From an uncultured Cellvibrio sp. (GTDB taxonomy: Bacteria; Pseudomonadota; Gammaproteobacteria; Pseudomonadales; Cellvibrionaceae): 43,282 nt of DNA. The number at the start of each line of letters is the position of its first letter. Within the stretch, counting starts at the first letter, position 1. This document shows positions 16,698-29,100 of this stretch, piece by piece. The notes below the pieces were generated by a model that did not search any database, had not been told where the DNA came from, and worked only from the letters and a program-made list of their open reading frames with translations. The DNA lies in assembly GCA_946480695.1 (NCBI GenBank), contig CAMLKG010000036.1:1-43282 (forward strand). Reading direction: 5' to 3'. A program made the position numbers and the translations under genes.

Positions 16698-18743
16698 ATG
16701 TCTATTGCGGAAGATATTTTGGCAGCGTCAATGCTAATCAAAGAGTTTTTTGGGGATTTTGCCAGCGGCAGATCAATAGTAATTTATTTTTCTACTCCGA
16801 GCGATAGTTTTATTCTTAAAGACTATTTTTCTCAACCAGAAGAACAAACTGATTATGGTGTTAATCAATTAAAAGATACTAGCCAAGTACAGAGTAAAAT
16901 TTTGCAACAATTAGACATGTACGTAGAGTTAGGTATTATAAAAGATTATCAGGTATCACCTTCATATAATTCAAATGTAGATATTGTTATCGGAGTCTCA
17001 AGTTTTAGTCCGGAAAAACTAAGCGCTGGCACATTAGGGGCAACTATATCTCCTAACTTGGAACTTTCAGATAATTTTCGGGAAAGTGCCATATTGTTTG
17101 ATGATAGTTTGTTGAATAATAATGACTCTGATCTAAGCAATATGCTTATTTTTCATGAGATAGCTCATGCACTCGGACTAAGGGATCTGCATACCGTTGG
17201 GCTGACAGGCAGATACGATAGTTATAAATATTCAGCAATGTCCTACAACCCACACCCCAGTTTATCTGGCACGGATGCTCCCACATCTCTCATGCTATTA
17301 GATTATCTCGCACTTGATCAGCAAGGACTGCTGTATAAAAAAGATTATGAATCTGGAGATAATGTCTATCACTGGAACAAAGACGATAAGGTCCTTCATA
17401 CAATTTATGATACAGGTGGGACGGATAAAATTTCCGCTGATGGCCACGAACGAAACACAATAATCGATTTACGCGAAGGGCATTTTAGTTCTTATGGTGC
17501 AAGTGATAAAGATACCAAAGTTCCTGTAGAAAACCTCGCCATTGCATACGGCACTGTGATTGAAAACGCAGTGGGTGGTGATGGCAACGATGTGTTAATT
17601 GGGAATAGCACCAGCAATGAATTGATAGGCGGTAAAGGGCATGATGTCTTATATGGGGATGGTTCCAATTACAACCCTGCCGGGTGGGATTTTTCCGAGG
17701 ATCACCTTTCTGCCTATGCCGCAACCGTTGATAATTCGGATGTTAGGGCGGACGACCATGACACCCTAATCGGTGGCGAAGGCAATGACTATTTGTTTGG
17801 TCTGTCCGGGAATGATCTGTTAGACGGTGGCGAAGGTAACGATGTTCTACAAGGTGGGCAAGGCAACGATACGTACATTTTTGATGGCAGCTTTGGTCAA
17901 GATACTGTAATTGATACCGATGGCAGCGGGTCAATAGTCATTAACGGCAAGACCATTGGAAACGTTAAAGGCATTCACGGTACTGAGAATATATTTACGC
18001 TGGATAATCAGATTGACCTCGTAAAATTCAGCGATGGCACATCCACCCATTTAATGATCTCTACACGCCCTGCATCAGGCTCAACGGGCGGCACTCTTGT
18101 TATCGAGGATTGGCAAGAAGGCAACCTGGGCATCAATTTGCTTGATGCCGATGAACCCGTGATTGATAACGCGACAACCGGTACGTTTAATGGTGATGCA
18201 TTAGCGAATGTCATCACTATTCGTGATTTTAAAGATACCCTGGCTGATGATGCTGATGGTGCCCCCTACATTAATTTGATCAGTGACGGTGGTGCTGGCA
18301 ATGATTTTTTGATGGGCTTGCTCAATGGCAGCGATACCTTAAAAGGCGGGATCGGTGACGATTTTATTCTCGGTGGCAATACTATCGAGGAAGGCGATGC
18401 CAGTATGTATATGCTGCTAAATCCCGATATCCAGGGTAGCGACCGGTTATACGGTGATGCGGGAAGCGATTACATTGTTGTTACCGGGCGAAACTCGGTT
18501 GCCCACGGTGGAACCGAAAACGATTTTATCCGCGCTGATCAAGCGCTATTTGCACAATTCCAAGCGTACGAAGCCGATGGTGGTATTAGCGCGAATGATC
18601 CTTACGATGTGTCGGAAGATCAGGTGTGGGCGGATTTCTCCAAATTTTTGCGGCCGAAATACATTTATGAAAGCACAGGGGTTATGTTAACTGAATATAA
18701 CCTCGATCTCACCTCACCAGATTGGAATCAGATCTTATTTTAA
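16698..18743 (+). CDS. RTX metalloprotease, truncated copy (681 aa)
   Basis: The N-terminal ~205 residues are a zinc-protease domain with HEIAHALGLRDLH starting at H153, and a Met-turn-like SAMSYNPHPS. The third zinc-ligand place after HExxHxxG holds Asp rather than His. Residues ~206-675 contain RTX calcium-binding nonapeptides (GGDGNDVLIG, GGEGNDYLFG, GGQGNDTYIF) and are identical to the giant protein downstream. The reading frame leaves the shared block at 18721 and stops after QILF at 18743, so it lacks the Ig, CBM6 and C-terminal type I export signal. It may be a degraded copy, a non-secreted protein or an independently secreted short form. ATG at 16698, behind AGGAT. Confidence 0.75.
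   Translation: MSIAEDILAASMLIKEFFGDFASGRSIVIYFSTPSDSFILKDYFSQPEEQTDYGVNQLKDTSQVQSKILQQLDMYVELGIIKDYQVSPSYNSNVDIVIGVSSFSPEKLSAGTLGATISPNLELSDNFRESAILFDDSLLNNNDSDLSNMLIFHEIAHALGLRDLHTVGLTGRYDSYKYSAMSYNPHPSLSGTDAPTSLMLLDYLALDQQGLLYKKDYESGDNVYHWNKDDKVLHTIYDTGGTDKISADGHERNTIIDLREGHFSSYGASDKDTKVPVENLAIAYGTVIENAVGGDGNDVLIGNSTSNELIGGKGHDVLYGDGSNYNPAGWDFSEDHLSAYAATVDNSDVRADDHDTLIGGEGNDYLFGLSGNDLLDGGEGNDVLQGGQGNDTYIFDGSFGQDTVIDTDGSGSIVINGKTIGNVKGIHGTENIFTLDNQIDLVKFSDGTSTHLMISTRPASGSTGGTLVIEDWQEGNLGINLLDADEPVIDNATTGTFNGDALANVITIRDFKDTLADDADGAPYINLISDGGAGNDFLMGLLNGSDTLKGGIGDDFILGGNTIEEGDASMYMLLNPDIQGSDRLYGDAGSDYIVVTGRNSVAHGGTENDFIRADQALFAQFQAYEADGGISANDPYDVSEDQVWADFSKFLRPKYIYESTGVMLTEYNLDLTSPDWNQILF
17312..18721 (+). 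repeat. 1410-bp direct repeat, copy 1 (RTX block)
   Basis: 17312-18721 matches 20775-22184 at a constant offset of 3463 bp; I saw no mismatch in the parts compared, and the encoded residues are identical throughout. The repeat starts and ends inside coding sequence in the same frame. Outside it the two RTX genes are only distantly alike. Confidence 0.9.
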
Positions 18744-18874
18744 GGCGTCAGTAGATACGTTGTTGTCTGTTATCCAAGTCTTTACAGCTAAATTAGTTAA
18801 TGTGAACTACCTAGCTTATTTAGCTGTAATGATTGCGTTATAAATTTTGTGAAAATCTACCAAGGATTTGAAGT

Positions 18875-19450
18875 ATGAAGCTTAAAGATATTACTGTTTT
18901 ATGTTCTTTGATGTTTTTTGGGGGTTGCCTATGCGCTTGCGCTAGTGATAATTCATGGATTGTCGCAGAGCAGTTAGATGATGTCAGAGGTTTAACATAT
19001 TGTTCTTTTAAGGAAAGCAAAAAAGGTAACTATAGCTATTGCAGTGAAAAAATAAAAAATATTGCTATTAGTGTAAGTTTCGATAAGGAAGTACCCATTT
19101 CTCATCATCCCCAATCGATGAGTATAGATTATATATATAGATACATCGCCAATTATTATGAAAGCCTTGATTCGCAAATAGAGGAGTTTAAATATGATGT
19201 TTACTTTTTGCCATCAAAGGCATGGAATGAAATTCCCAGAAAGAATTATCTTTATTTGCATGTGAAATTTTTTACAATAAATGAGAAAGAAATTATATGT
19301 TCTATTTTTCTGAGTAGAAACGGAAAGAGTAATATCGACAGCTTTTTGATAGATATATCTGAGAAGGATTACCATAATTCTTTTAAAAGAGGGTTGGATA
19401 ACATAATCTATAGGATTGATCGAGAATTTATTTTGAGAAAAGGGATGTAA
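18875..19450 (+). CDS. Small exported protein or lipoprotein, paralogue 2
   Basis: 191 aa. The N-terminus MKLKDITVLCSLMFFGGCLCACAS is a signal peptide, possibly of lipoprotein type (FFGGC or LCAC as lipobox; not canonical). The mature region has TYCSF and SYCSEKIKNIAIS, then strands and ICSIFLSRNGKSN, resembling the IIFLSRSMHG segment of the protein at 19504. It is AT-rich like its neighbours, preceded by AAGGA, and ends 2 bp before the next frame opens. Function unknown; part of the small exported family flanking the RTX proteases. Confidence 0.6.
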   Translation: MKLKDITVLCSLMFFGGCLCACASDNSWIVAEQLDDVRGLTYCSFKESKKGNYSYCSEKIKNIAISVSFDKEVPISHHPQSMSIDYIYRYIANYYESLDSQIEEFKYDVYFLPSKAWNEIPRKNYLYLHVKFFTINEKEIICSIFLSRNGKSNIDSFLIDISEKDYHNSFKRGLDNIIYRIDREFILRKGM

Positions 19451-19503
19451 GTATGAGTTTACGAAATCATTTATATAATTATTTAAATTTAAACGAGGCT
19501 TAT

Positions 19504-20052
19504 ATGGGTTTTAGGAATGTAATTTTTCTGGCTGCCTTTCCTTTTTTAATTTCAAGCTGCGCAACTAATAATGTGCTTGCGACTGGTGATGATTTCGTTG
19601 GGGACGAGCTTTGCGGATCAATGGTTGATTCCGGGGAGGATCCTTGTCAGTTTTTGAGGGAGATTAATTTGTACAGTGCGGTCCGTCATGAGGAATATAA
19701 TGATGTGACAAGAGTTTCGCACGTAAAAATTGATGGTATTTTGAAAAATTGGGTAATTGATAATGATGATAGATTTTTGAGTAAAAAAATCAATGTGTAT
19801 CATAAATCAAAAAGACCTAATGTTCGCAAGAGTTACGGTCCAGAGCATGTCGTTAATGTATATTTTTGGTCGGTTGAAGTTAAAGACAAAGATATTTTGG
19901 ATATTATATTTTTGTCTAGGTCCATGCATGGTCATATAGTAACGTCAAGGCAATGTGATCTTGGAAATGATCTGGATGTCTGTCTAAGCAGAGTGGTTAA
20001 TGAACTTTTGGATAGAAATGTTTCCGGTGAAATATTCAAATATACTCGATAA
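19504..20052 (+). CDS. Small lipoprotein, paralogue 3
   Basis: From ATG 19504 (GAGG at 19495-19498) the 182-aa product begins MGFRNVIFLAAFPFLISSCATN, a good lipoprotein signal with lipobox ISSC; the longer frame from ATG 19453 would bury this signal. The mature part has ELCGSMVDSGEDPCQFLREINLYS, matching the ELCG...PC...LNFH pattern of the protein at 16167, and a late Cys pair. It is followed after 60 bp by the giant RTX gene, the same order as paralogue 1 and the short RTX gene. Role unknown; outer-membrane or periplasmic partner of the RTX protein is an inference. Confidence 0.65.
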   Translation: MGFRNVIFLAAFPFLISSCATNNVLATGDDFVGDELCGSMVDSGEDPCQFLREINLYSAVRHEEYNDVTRVSHVKIDGILKNWVIDNDDRFLSKKINVYHKSKRPNVRKSYGPEHVVNVYFWSVEVKDKDILDIIFLSRSMHGHIVTSRQCDLGNDLDVCLSRVVNELLDRNVSGEIFKYTR

Positions 20053-20112
20053 ATTTCTGAGAATATTAAAACCGCTATTTTTTAAATTTATACAGGAATG
20101 TAGGTAGATTTT

Positions 20113-23100
20113 ATGTCAAAAGCTGATGATCTTGCTGCTGCAAATACCATTACTAAGCTTCCCTTCGGCGAATGGATGAATGAACGTAGCGTAACAATCT
20201 ACTTTTTGGGGGCGACTGAAATATCGGAAGTGTTTCCTTATTTTGAAAAACTCGATGGATCATATATTGATGATGCATCAGGGTACTTTGAAAAATATGG
20301 TATTGATGAAAGTAAAAGCTTAATGGATTCGATCCTAATTCAAAGTGCGGTTATTGGTATGTTAGATCACTTGGTTTCTCTTGGTGTTATACCTTCTTAT
20401 CAAGTGGTTTCTAGTTTGTATGATGCTAATGATAACCGGGCGGATTTGGCTATTGGTGTTTCAAATTTCGCTCCGTATGGGGATGAAACCTATGGAACTA
20501 CAGTCACTCCCGCATCTACGGAGCCGGTGAGAAAATCACTTATTTTACTCAATGATTTACTGCAATCATCAGATGTCAGATTGAGAAATCATACTATTTT
20601 ACATGAATTGGCACATGCAGCTGGAATTCGTCACCCATTTGATAAAAATGGAAATCCAATTGTAAGTGATTCAAAATATAACAGCTTAAAGTACACAGCA
20701 TTGGCTTATAGCGCGCATCCATCATTCAGTACAACGGATTTGCCTACGTCATTAATGCTGTTAGATTATCTGGTACTTGATCAGCAAGGACTGCTGTATA
20801 AAAAAGATTATGAATCTGGAGATAATGTCTATCACTGGAACAAAGACGATAAGGTCCTTCATACAATTTATGATACAGGTGGGACGGATAAAATTTCCGC
20901 TGATGGCCACGAACGAAACACAATAATCGATTTACGCGAAGGGCATTTTAGTTCTTATGGTGCAAGTGATAAAGATACCAAAGTTCCTGTAGAAAACCTC
21001 GCCATTGCATACGGCACTGTGATTGAAAACGCAGTGGGTGGTGATGGCAACGATGTGTTAATTGGGAATAGCACCAGCAATGAATTGATAGGCGGTAAAG
21101 GGCATGATGTCTTATATGGGGATGGTTCCAATTACAACCCTGCCGGGTGGGATTTTTCCGAGGATCACCTTTCTGCCTATGCCGCAACCGTTGATAATTC
21201 GGATGTTAGGGCGGACGACCATGACACCCTAATCGGTGGCGAAGGCAATGACTATTTGTTTGGTCTGTCCGGGAATGATCTGTTAGACGGTGGCGAAGGT
21301 AACGATGTTCTACAAGGTGGGCAAGGCAACGATACGTACATTTTTGATGGCAGCTTTGGTCAAGATACTGTAATTGATACCGATGGCAGCGGGTCAATAG
21401 TCATTAACGGCAAGACCATTGGAAACGTTAAAGGCATTCACGGTACTGAGAATATATTTACGCTGGATAATCAGATTGACCTCGTAAAATTCAGCGATGG
21501 CACATCCACCCATTTAATGATCTCTACACGCCCTGCATCAGGCTCAACGGGCGGCACTCTTGTTATCGAGGATTGGCAAGAAGGCAACCTGGGCATCAAT
21601 TTGCTTGATGCCGATGAACCCGTGATTGATAACGCGACAACCGGTACGTTTAATGGTGATGCATTAGCGAATGTCATCACTATTCGTGATTTTAAAGATA
21701 CCCTGGCTGATGATGCTGATGGTGCCCCCTACATTAATTTGATCAGTGACGGTGGTGCTGGCAATGATTTTTTGATGGGCTTGCTCAATGGCAGCGATAC
21801 CTTAAAAGGCGGGATCGGTGACGATTTTATTCTCGGTGGCAATACTATCGAGGAAGGCGATGCCAGTATGTATATGCTGCTAAATCCCGATATCCAGGGT
21901 AGCGACCGGTTATACGGTGATGCGGGAAGCGATTACATTGTTGTTACCGGGCGAAACTCGGTTGCCCACGGTGGAACCGAAAACGATTTTATCCGCGCTG
22001 ATCAAGCGCTATTTGCACAATTCCAAGCGTACGAAGCCGATGGTGGTATTAGCGCGAATGATCCTTACGATGTGTCGGAAGATCAGGTGTGGGCGGATTT
22101 CTCCAAATTTTTGCGGCCGAAATACATTTATGAAAGCACAGGGGTTATGTTAACTGAATATAACCTCGATCTCACCTCACCAGACTGGTCTGCACCACAA
22201 ATCTCCGTTACAGGCTTAACCTATTTCTATTTGCAGCGTCCGGTCACCGAGGGATCAAATAATTTTGTCACTACAACTTATTACGGTGACGCAGCTCCTG
22301 GCTTTGGCCCCACTGTTAACGGGCAATGGAGTTTTCCCAATATTTCCGTTCAGGTGGATTGGTTGAGCAGTAATTATATAAATAATGCTGCCATTCAGAT
22401 TGCGAACTACCAGGATATGAAAGGCCATAATTTGTATGGCGATGAAGGCGATGACGTCGTGTGGGGCGGCATCATGAGTGATTATATTTCCGGTGGGCAA
22501 GGCAAGGATACTTTGGCCGGCCTGGATGGTCACGACATTATTGATGGTGGCACTGAAGACGATGACATAAGAGGTGGTACTGGAAATGACATTCTTATCG
22601 GCGGTGGCGGCAATGATGTGATACATGGGAATGGTTTTGCCTTGGCGCCTGCACAAGCCAACTTGCCGGACAATAATGTGATCTATGGAGGTGATGGTAA
22701 CGATGAATTGTATGGTGATCGTGGCAAAGATTATCTTGATGGCGGTGCTGGGGAGGATACGTTAAATGGTGGTGACGGCGACGATTATTTATACGGCGGT
22801 GATGATACGGATAAAGATATTTTAAGTGGAGGTAAAGGTAAGGATACCATTGTTATCAGAGAGCAGGATTATGGTGCAGGTAAAGAGGACGATGATATCT
22901 ACATTTTGGATAAGCGCCAACTCTCTATTCCTTCCACACAATTACAATCAGCAACTGTCACTGCGGATGGTGCTTCATCCAATTCGACCTTGGGAGATAT
23001 TACCGTCGCAAATGCCAGTATGTTGCCCACGGTAGATACGTATATCATCGACAATGAGGGTAACAACACGCTAGCGCTCGTAGGCGAGCAGGATTTTACG

Positions 23101-26100
23101 AATTTTTCAATTGATAAATCTGCTACGCATTTGGTGTTGAACCTCGGGAATAATCATCAAGTCATTTTGCAGGATGCATTGGTTTATTCCTCAATAAATA
23201 TTGTTACGGGCAACTCAGTAGAGGAGCTTGCTGCCGGAAATGTTCTCATAAACCCGATTACCGACGATACCTTCCTAAATGGTACGGATTTGCTGGCGCA
23301 ACAACAAATATCCACGACCGCACTCATGCTCAGTAACTTGCAACGCGCCGTCGTAGCACAGGCAGCAGTGACAAATACCTATCTGGCGGGTGGCTTGGTA
23401 GATGACACCTTGACCGCGCATGTCGATGGCAGCCGCTTTATCGGTGGAAAAGGTAATGATACTTACGTGGGTGGTGTGGGAGGCGATACCTATTTAATTC
23501 GCAAGGGAGATGGCCACGACATTATCACCGATACAGGCGGCGACAATGTTATCAAACTCGATAAAAATATTGCCGTAGATCATGTGAGGATATCCCGCAT
23601 TGGTGGTGATTTGCTGATTAAAATATCGGAAGAGCAAAGTATTACTGTTAGGAACATGTTCGATGCAATAACCGGTGCACTTATCGCTGAAAATACGGTT
23701 CAAAACATCCACTTCTATGATGGCACTGCATGGGATATCGACAGTATAAAACAGCACGCGCTAACTGGCGGTGCCGGAAATGACTCCATCGGTGGGTTTG
23801 AAACTAATGACATCATCGTTGGCGGTAAAGGCAATGATCAATTAAATGACCAGGCTGGCGATGATGTGTATCAGTATGCATTAGGCGATGGCAATGATGT
23901 CATTACTGATGTTGAGGGTAATGATCGCATTGAATTAAGCGGTGGCATTTTACCCGATCAAGTTATCGTCTTCCGCGACGTTTATAACAACCTGGTTTTA
24001 AAATTTGCCAATGGTGAAAAGATAACCGTTGCAAATGCCTTTGATGCCTCAGGTTCTTTCACACCACAAACCATAGAAACGATTCAATTTTCAGATGCGT
24101 CCACGTGGGATGCGTCCCGGATTTTGCAAGAAGTTGCAGAATACACACCGCAACATATTAATGGCACCGACGACTCTGATGTACTGGTTGGTGACGCCGC
24201 CAGCGATATCCTTTCAGGTGGTAAAGGGAATGATCATAGTCTGGGCGATGCGGGAGATGATACTTATCGCTACCGCTTGGGTGATGGTAAGGATCTCATT
24301 ACTGATATCGCTGGTGTAGATCGCATAGAGTTGGTTGATGTCACGCAAGACCAACTTATTGCTCGATCAGATGGCCGTGATTTGGTGCTTTCATTTGCCG
24401 ATGGAGGCAGCTTAACGGTCGTAGATATGTTTGTGAGTAAATCACAATTGCCGGTAGACCCTCTCATTACAAAAATAATAGAGGAACTGCAAACGAATTG
24501 GATTGCACAAGCAGAAGTGCTAATAGAAGAACATTATGGCTTGGTGGGTAGTGGTGAAATCACGCTGAGCTTCGAGCGCAATGGAACTGTAGGTGTCAAT
24601 AGGGCGCACATTGAAGTGGTTCATGCGGGGGATGCCAATAATCCGACCCGATTGATTCTTGGAATTAACCTTGATGCGTTTGCTGATATGCCAGGCGGTT
24701 CTGGCCCTTGGTATTACGACCGAAGTATTGCCCATGAAATGGTACATGCGATCATGGCAAGCAATATGAATATTGCTGAAATGCCAGGGTGGTTTTTAGA
24801 AGGAACCGCCGAGTTTATTCCAGGTGCGGATGAGCGCGTTGTGAATGAAATGGGCATCATCGATAACCAGAGTAATTTTAATTTATTGTTTAAGACCACA
24901 GTAGGTTCACCAACAACAAATGCGGGTTACGCCGTCAGTTATATCGCCGTTAAATTGTTGGACCAGGACATTAGGGACAGCGGCGGTGTTGGCATTAAAG
25001 AATTATTTCAAGAGTTGCAAACGGGCAAAACATTGAATCAGGCATTAACGGCAGTCAGCCTTGCGCACAACGGCATGAATGGCCAGTGGAATAATTTAGC
25101 CAGCTTTGAGGCGTATTTTAGAGCCGTTGGCTTTACGAGTATGGATGCTCTTCTTAATTTAAGTAATGCCGATACAGGTTCAATTGCGGGCTCTGATTAT
25201 GGGCATGCTGCCCTGGATGCAAGCTCGGTATTATCAAATGCACATATTGGCGCCTCCAGGAACTTCACTATTGTTATCCCGGATGAATATATCAATTCTG
25301 TAGGCGTTCATAATGAAATTGAAAGTATCAAGTTTGCTGATGGTATTGTTTGGAATGCAGCGGAAATTCAGCAAGCGGTTATCCGGGGCAATTTAATCGG
25401 CACGGATGGTGATGATGTCATTACTGGTACTGATGGCAATGACAATCTTCGTGGCTATAAAGGTAATGACCACTTAAGTGGCGGCCTTGGTAATGATGTG
25501 TATTTCTATGCGTTAGGCGATGGGAAGGATTTTATTGCTGATACGGTTGGCGTTAATGAGCTGCAATTATCGGGCACTGCGGGCAATCAAGTAAAAACCA
25601 CACGAGATGGCAGTAACAATTTAGTCTTTACCTTTGTGGATGGTGGCACGGTAACCGTTACCGATGCATTTGATGCCTATGGACGCTTAAAGGCAGAGCG
25701 TATTACAACGGTTAAGTTTGAAGATGGGTCAATATGGGATGTAACGCGAATTAGAGAAGAATCCTTGCGTGTGCAAGGCTCGGTTCTTAACGCGCCTGAG
25801 CGTGGAAATTTCTCTGGTACAAACAATGACGATACGCTAGTCGCCGGAATAAATAATAAACTTTATGGCGGTTATGGAAACGACACCTATGTTATTAATG
25901 CTGGCGGCGAGCAATATTTTATTCAGGATAACTATGGTGCAAACACACTGCAATTTGGTGCTGGTGTTACCAAGGATCAATTGAGATTTACCAGGGAATC
26001 GTATGGGACCGACTTGCGGATTAGTTTAAATGGTCAGAATTATGTTTTAGTAAAGTATATGTTTACTGGAATATACACAACGGGACAATACGCCAATAAT

Positions 26101-29100
26101 TACTCAACCCCCGCCATAGAATATATCCGTTTTGAAAATGGCGACCAACTCAGCCTTCGGGATATAAAGCGTGAATTGCTATTGTCAACGGATGGCGATG
26201 ACAGATTGTATGGCTATGAAACAAATGATTTGCTGGTTGGTCAAGCAGGTGATGACACCATCTATGGGTTTTCTGGAGATGATATGTTATCCGGAGGTTC
26301 GGGTAATGATTATTTACGGGGCGGCGATGGAAATGATGTTTTAGATGCGGGTCCAGGCGGTTATGACCGATCCGAAGGTGGGGCCGGCGATGATACGTTT
26401 ATCTACAACCAGGGCGATGGTTATACAGTTATCGATGATGACTCTGGTGTAGATATGTTGTTGTTAGGTCAGGGCATTACCAGGGAACAGATTAATTTTT
26501 CGGGTGGTTATTGGAGTTCCTCATCGGAGTACGAATATAAACTTAATATCCAATTCGATGAACTTAATGTGATGGAGATAAATGGATTATTTGAGTTTAA
26601 TAAAACAGATCCGCTCATTGTTGAGCGCTCATCCATTGATGTCATTCGATTTGCCAATAACGATGAGTTAAATCTGACGGATCTAAGGAATATTTTATTA
26701 ACACCCACTAATGGTGATGATCATCTTACCGGGTTCATCACAAATGAATCATTTCGTGGTGGTGCCGGCAATGATGAATTCTATGACCCCATGGGGGATG
26801 ACCGCTATTTTTATTCGCTAGGTGATGGTAGTGATGTTATTTACGATGAAGAAGGCAATGATGTGCTCGTATTTGGAGAAGGCATTTCCCGCACGGATCT
26901 TTCATTTTATCGTGAGGACAGGGATTTAATAGTTTCGCTTGATAATGGTGGAAGCATTCGGATTGCTGATGCGTTTTATAGCGGCTATTCGGAAGCTATA
27001 TTTTCAGATTCCGTGATTGAGTCGTTTAGGTTTTCAGACGGTTCTGAAATGAGCTTTATGCAAGCTGTCGGAGAGGTGCCTGGTGCACCGATTATGCCTA
27101 CGGCCGTTTTCGATAGCACCGGAAAAATAATCGCGGGGATGGCGGAGGTGAGTAATACCGTAATTGCCAGGAATGCTTCTGGTGTCGTTTTGGGTTCAGC
27201 CGTCGCTGATTCAGTTACTGGCGAATATGCCATCACGTTGGTTGAGCCGCTGATTAATAAGGAAACAACGAACGTAAACTCTATTGATGCGGACGGACTT
27301 AGCTCTGGTATCCGATCCATCATTGCGCCGGATTTGACTGCTCCACTTTCACCAACAGCAACATTCGATTCTCTTGGCAGTATTATCAGTGGTATTGCAG
27401 AAGTAGGTAGCACCGTTATCGCCTGGGATAACCAAGGAAGAGAGTTGGGTTATGCGAGCGCAAATTCAACTACGGGTATTTATACAATATATCTGGCAAT
27501 TTCCTTAACCAATAAAGAAGCCGTAAGTATCACCGCTAGAGATTATTATGGAAATGTTTCACCTGCTACGGTAATTAATGCACCCGGCTCTACAGATCCT
27601 GATCAACTAACGGCATATTTTAATAACCTTGGAACTGTGGTCAGTGGTATTGCCGAGGCCAATAGTACGGTGGTTGTGAAAAATGCAAATGGTGATCTGC
27701 TGGGTAGCGTTGTCGCAAATATCGATGGTGTCTATTCGATTACGCTCATGAATCCTTTAATTAATAAAGAGGTGGTCAGTGTTACTGCCATGGATGCCGC
27801 AGGAAACGTATCGACGATTAAAAATATTGTTGCACCTGATTTAATCGCGCCTTCTGTGCCCACGGCAGCATTTGATGCTGCGGGCAAAGTTATCACTGGT
27901 GTGGCTGAAGCAGGAAGTACAGTGATCGTCAAAGACAGCGCAGATAAACAGCTGGGCAGCGTGAAAGCAAATTCGACCACGGGTGCCTATTCTATTACGC
28001 TGGTTACCGCATTAATCAATAAAGAAGCGGTAAATGTCACCGCTTCCGATTTGGCAGGGAATGTTTCTGACATAAAAACAATTATCGCACCAGATAAAAC
28101 AGCGCCTGCTGTACCGACAGCTGCATTCGATGCTACTGGTAAAGTGATTAGCGGTATCGCAGAGATTGGAAGCACGGTAGTAGTTAAAAATGCCAGTGGT
28201 ACGGAGTTGGGTTCAGTGGTTGCTAATGCGACTACAGGTGTTTACACCGTTACCCTTGCCACAGCCTTAATCAATGAACAAACCGTGAATATCACAGCGA
28301 AAGATGCTGCTGGCAATATTTCCCCGGCACGGGCCATCATTGCACCGGATCTTACCGCTCCCACCGTACCGACAGCCACATTCGATACCGCCGGTAAAGT
28401 CATTACAGGGATGGCTGAAGTGGGCAGTACAGTAGTGGTGAAAGATACCGCAGGGGTGGAGTTGGGGCGAGTAACCGCCAATGCGACGACAGGGGCTTAT
28501 TCGGTGACCTTGGTGACCGCGTTAATCAACAAGGAGACGGTAAATATTACGGCTGCGGATGCATTTGGTAATGTGTCTGGTGTGAAGGCGTTAATTGCTC
28601 CGGATAAAACAGCGCCTGTTGTACCGACAGCCAACTTTGATTCAACCGGTAAATATATTACGGGTGTTGCCGAGGTTGGCAGTACGGTAATCGTAAAAAA
28701 TACAGCGGGCTCACAACTTGGGACTGCTGTAGCCAATGCGACCACAGGTGTTTACACCGTTACCCTTGCCACAGCCTTAATTAATAAAGAAACCGTTAAT
28801 GTTACCGCTACGGACGCCGCAGGGAATGTATCTGCAGCCTATGTCATCCAGGCGCCTGACGTGGCGGTGCCGAGTCCAACGGCAATTACTATCCAGGCAG
28901 AAAGCTATACCTCCATGAGTGGTATTCAGAAAGAAAACACTACCGATGTCGGCGGTGGCCAAAACCTGGGTTACATTGATCCGGGTGATTGGATGGCTTA
29001 CGACAATGTTGCCTTTAACGTACCCGCAGAAGGTCGTTATAAAGTGACTTATCGTGTTTCAAGCCTTAATGGTGGTGCGCGTTTTACATTAAAGGAATCG

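Noticed and set aside
20948..21680. Minus-strand open frames inside the RTX block (and the same ones at 17485-18217)
   Set aside because: They mirror the Gly/Asp-rich RTX repeats, give His/Arg-rich low-complexity products and have no ribosome-binding sites.
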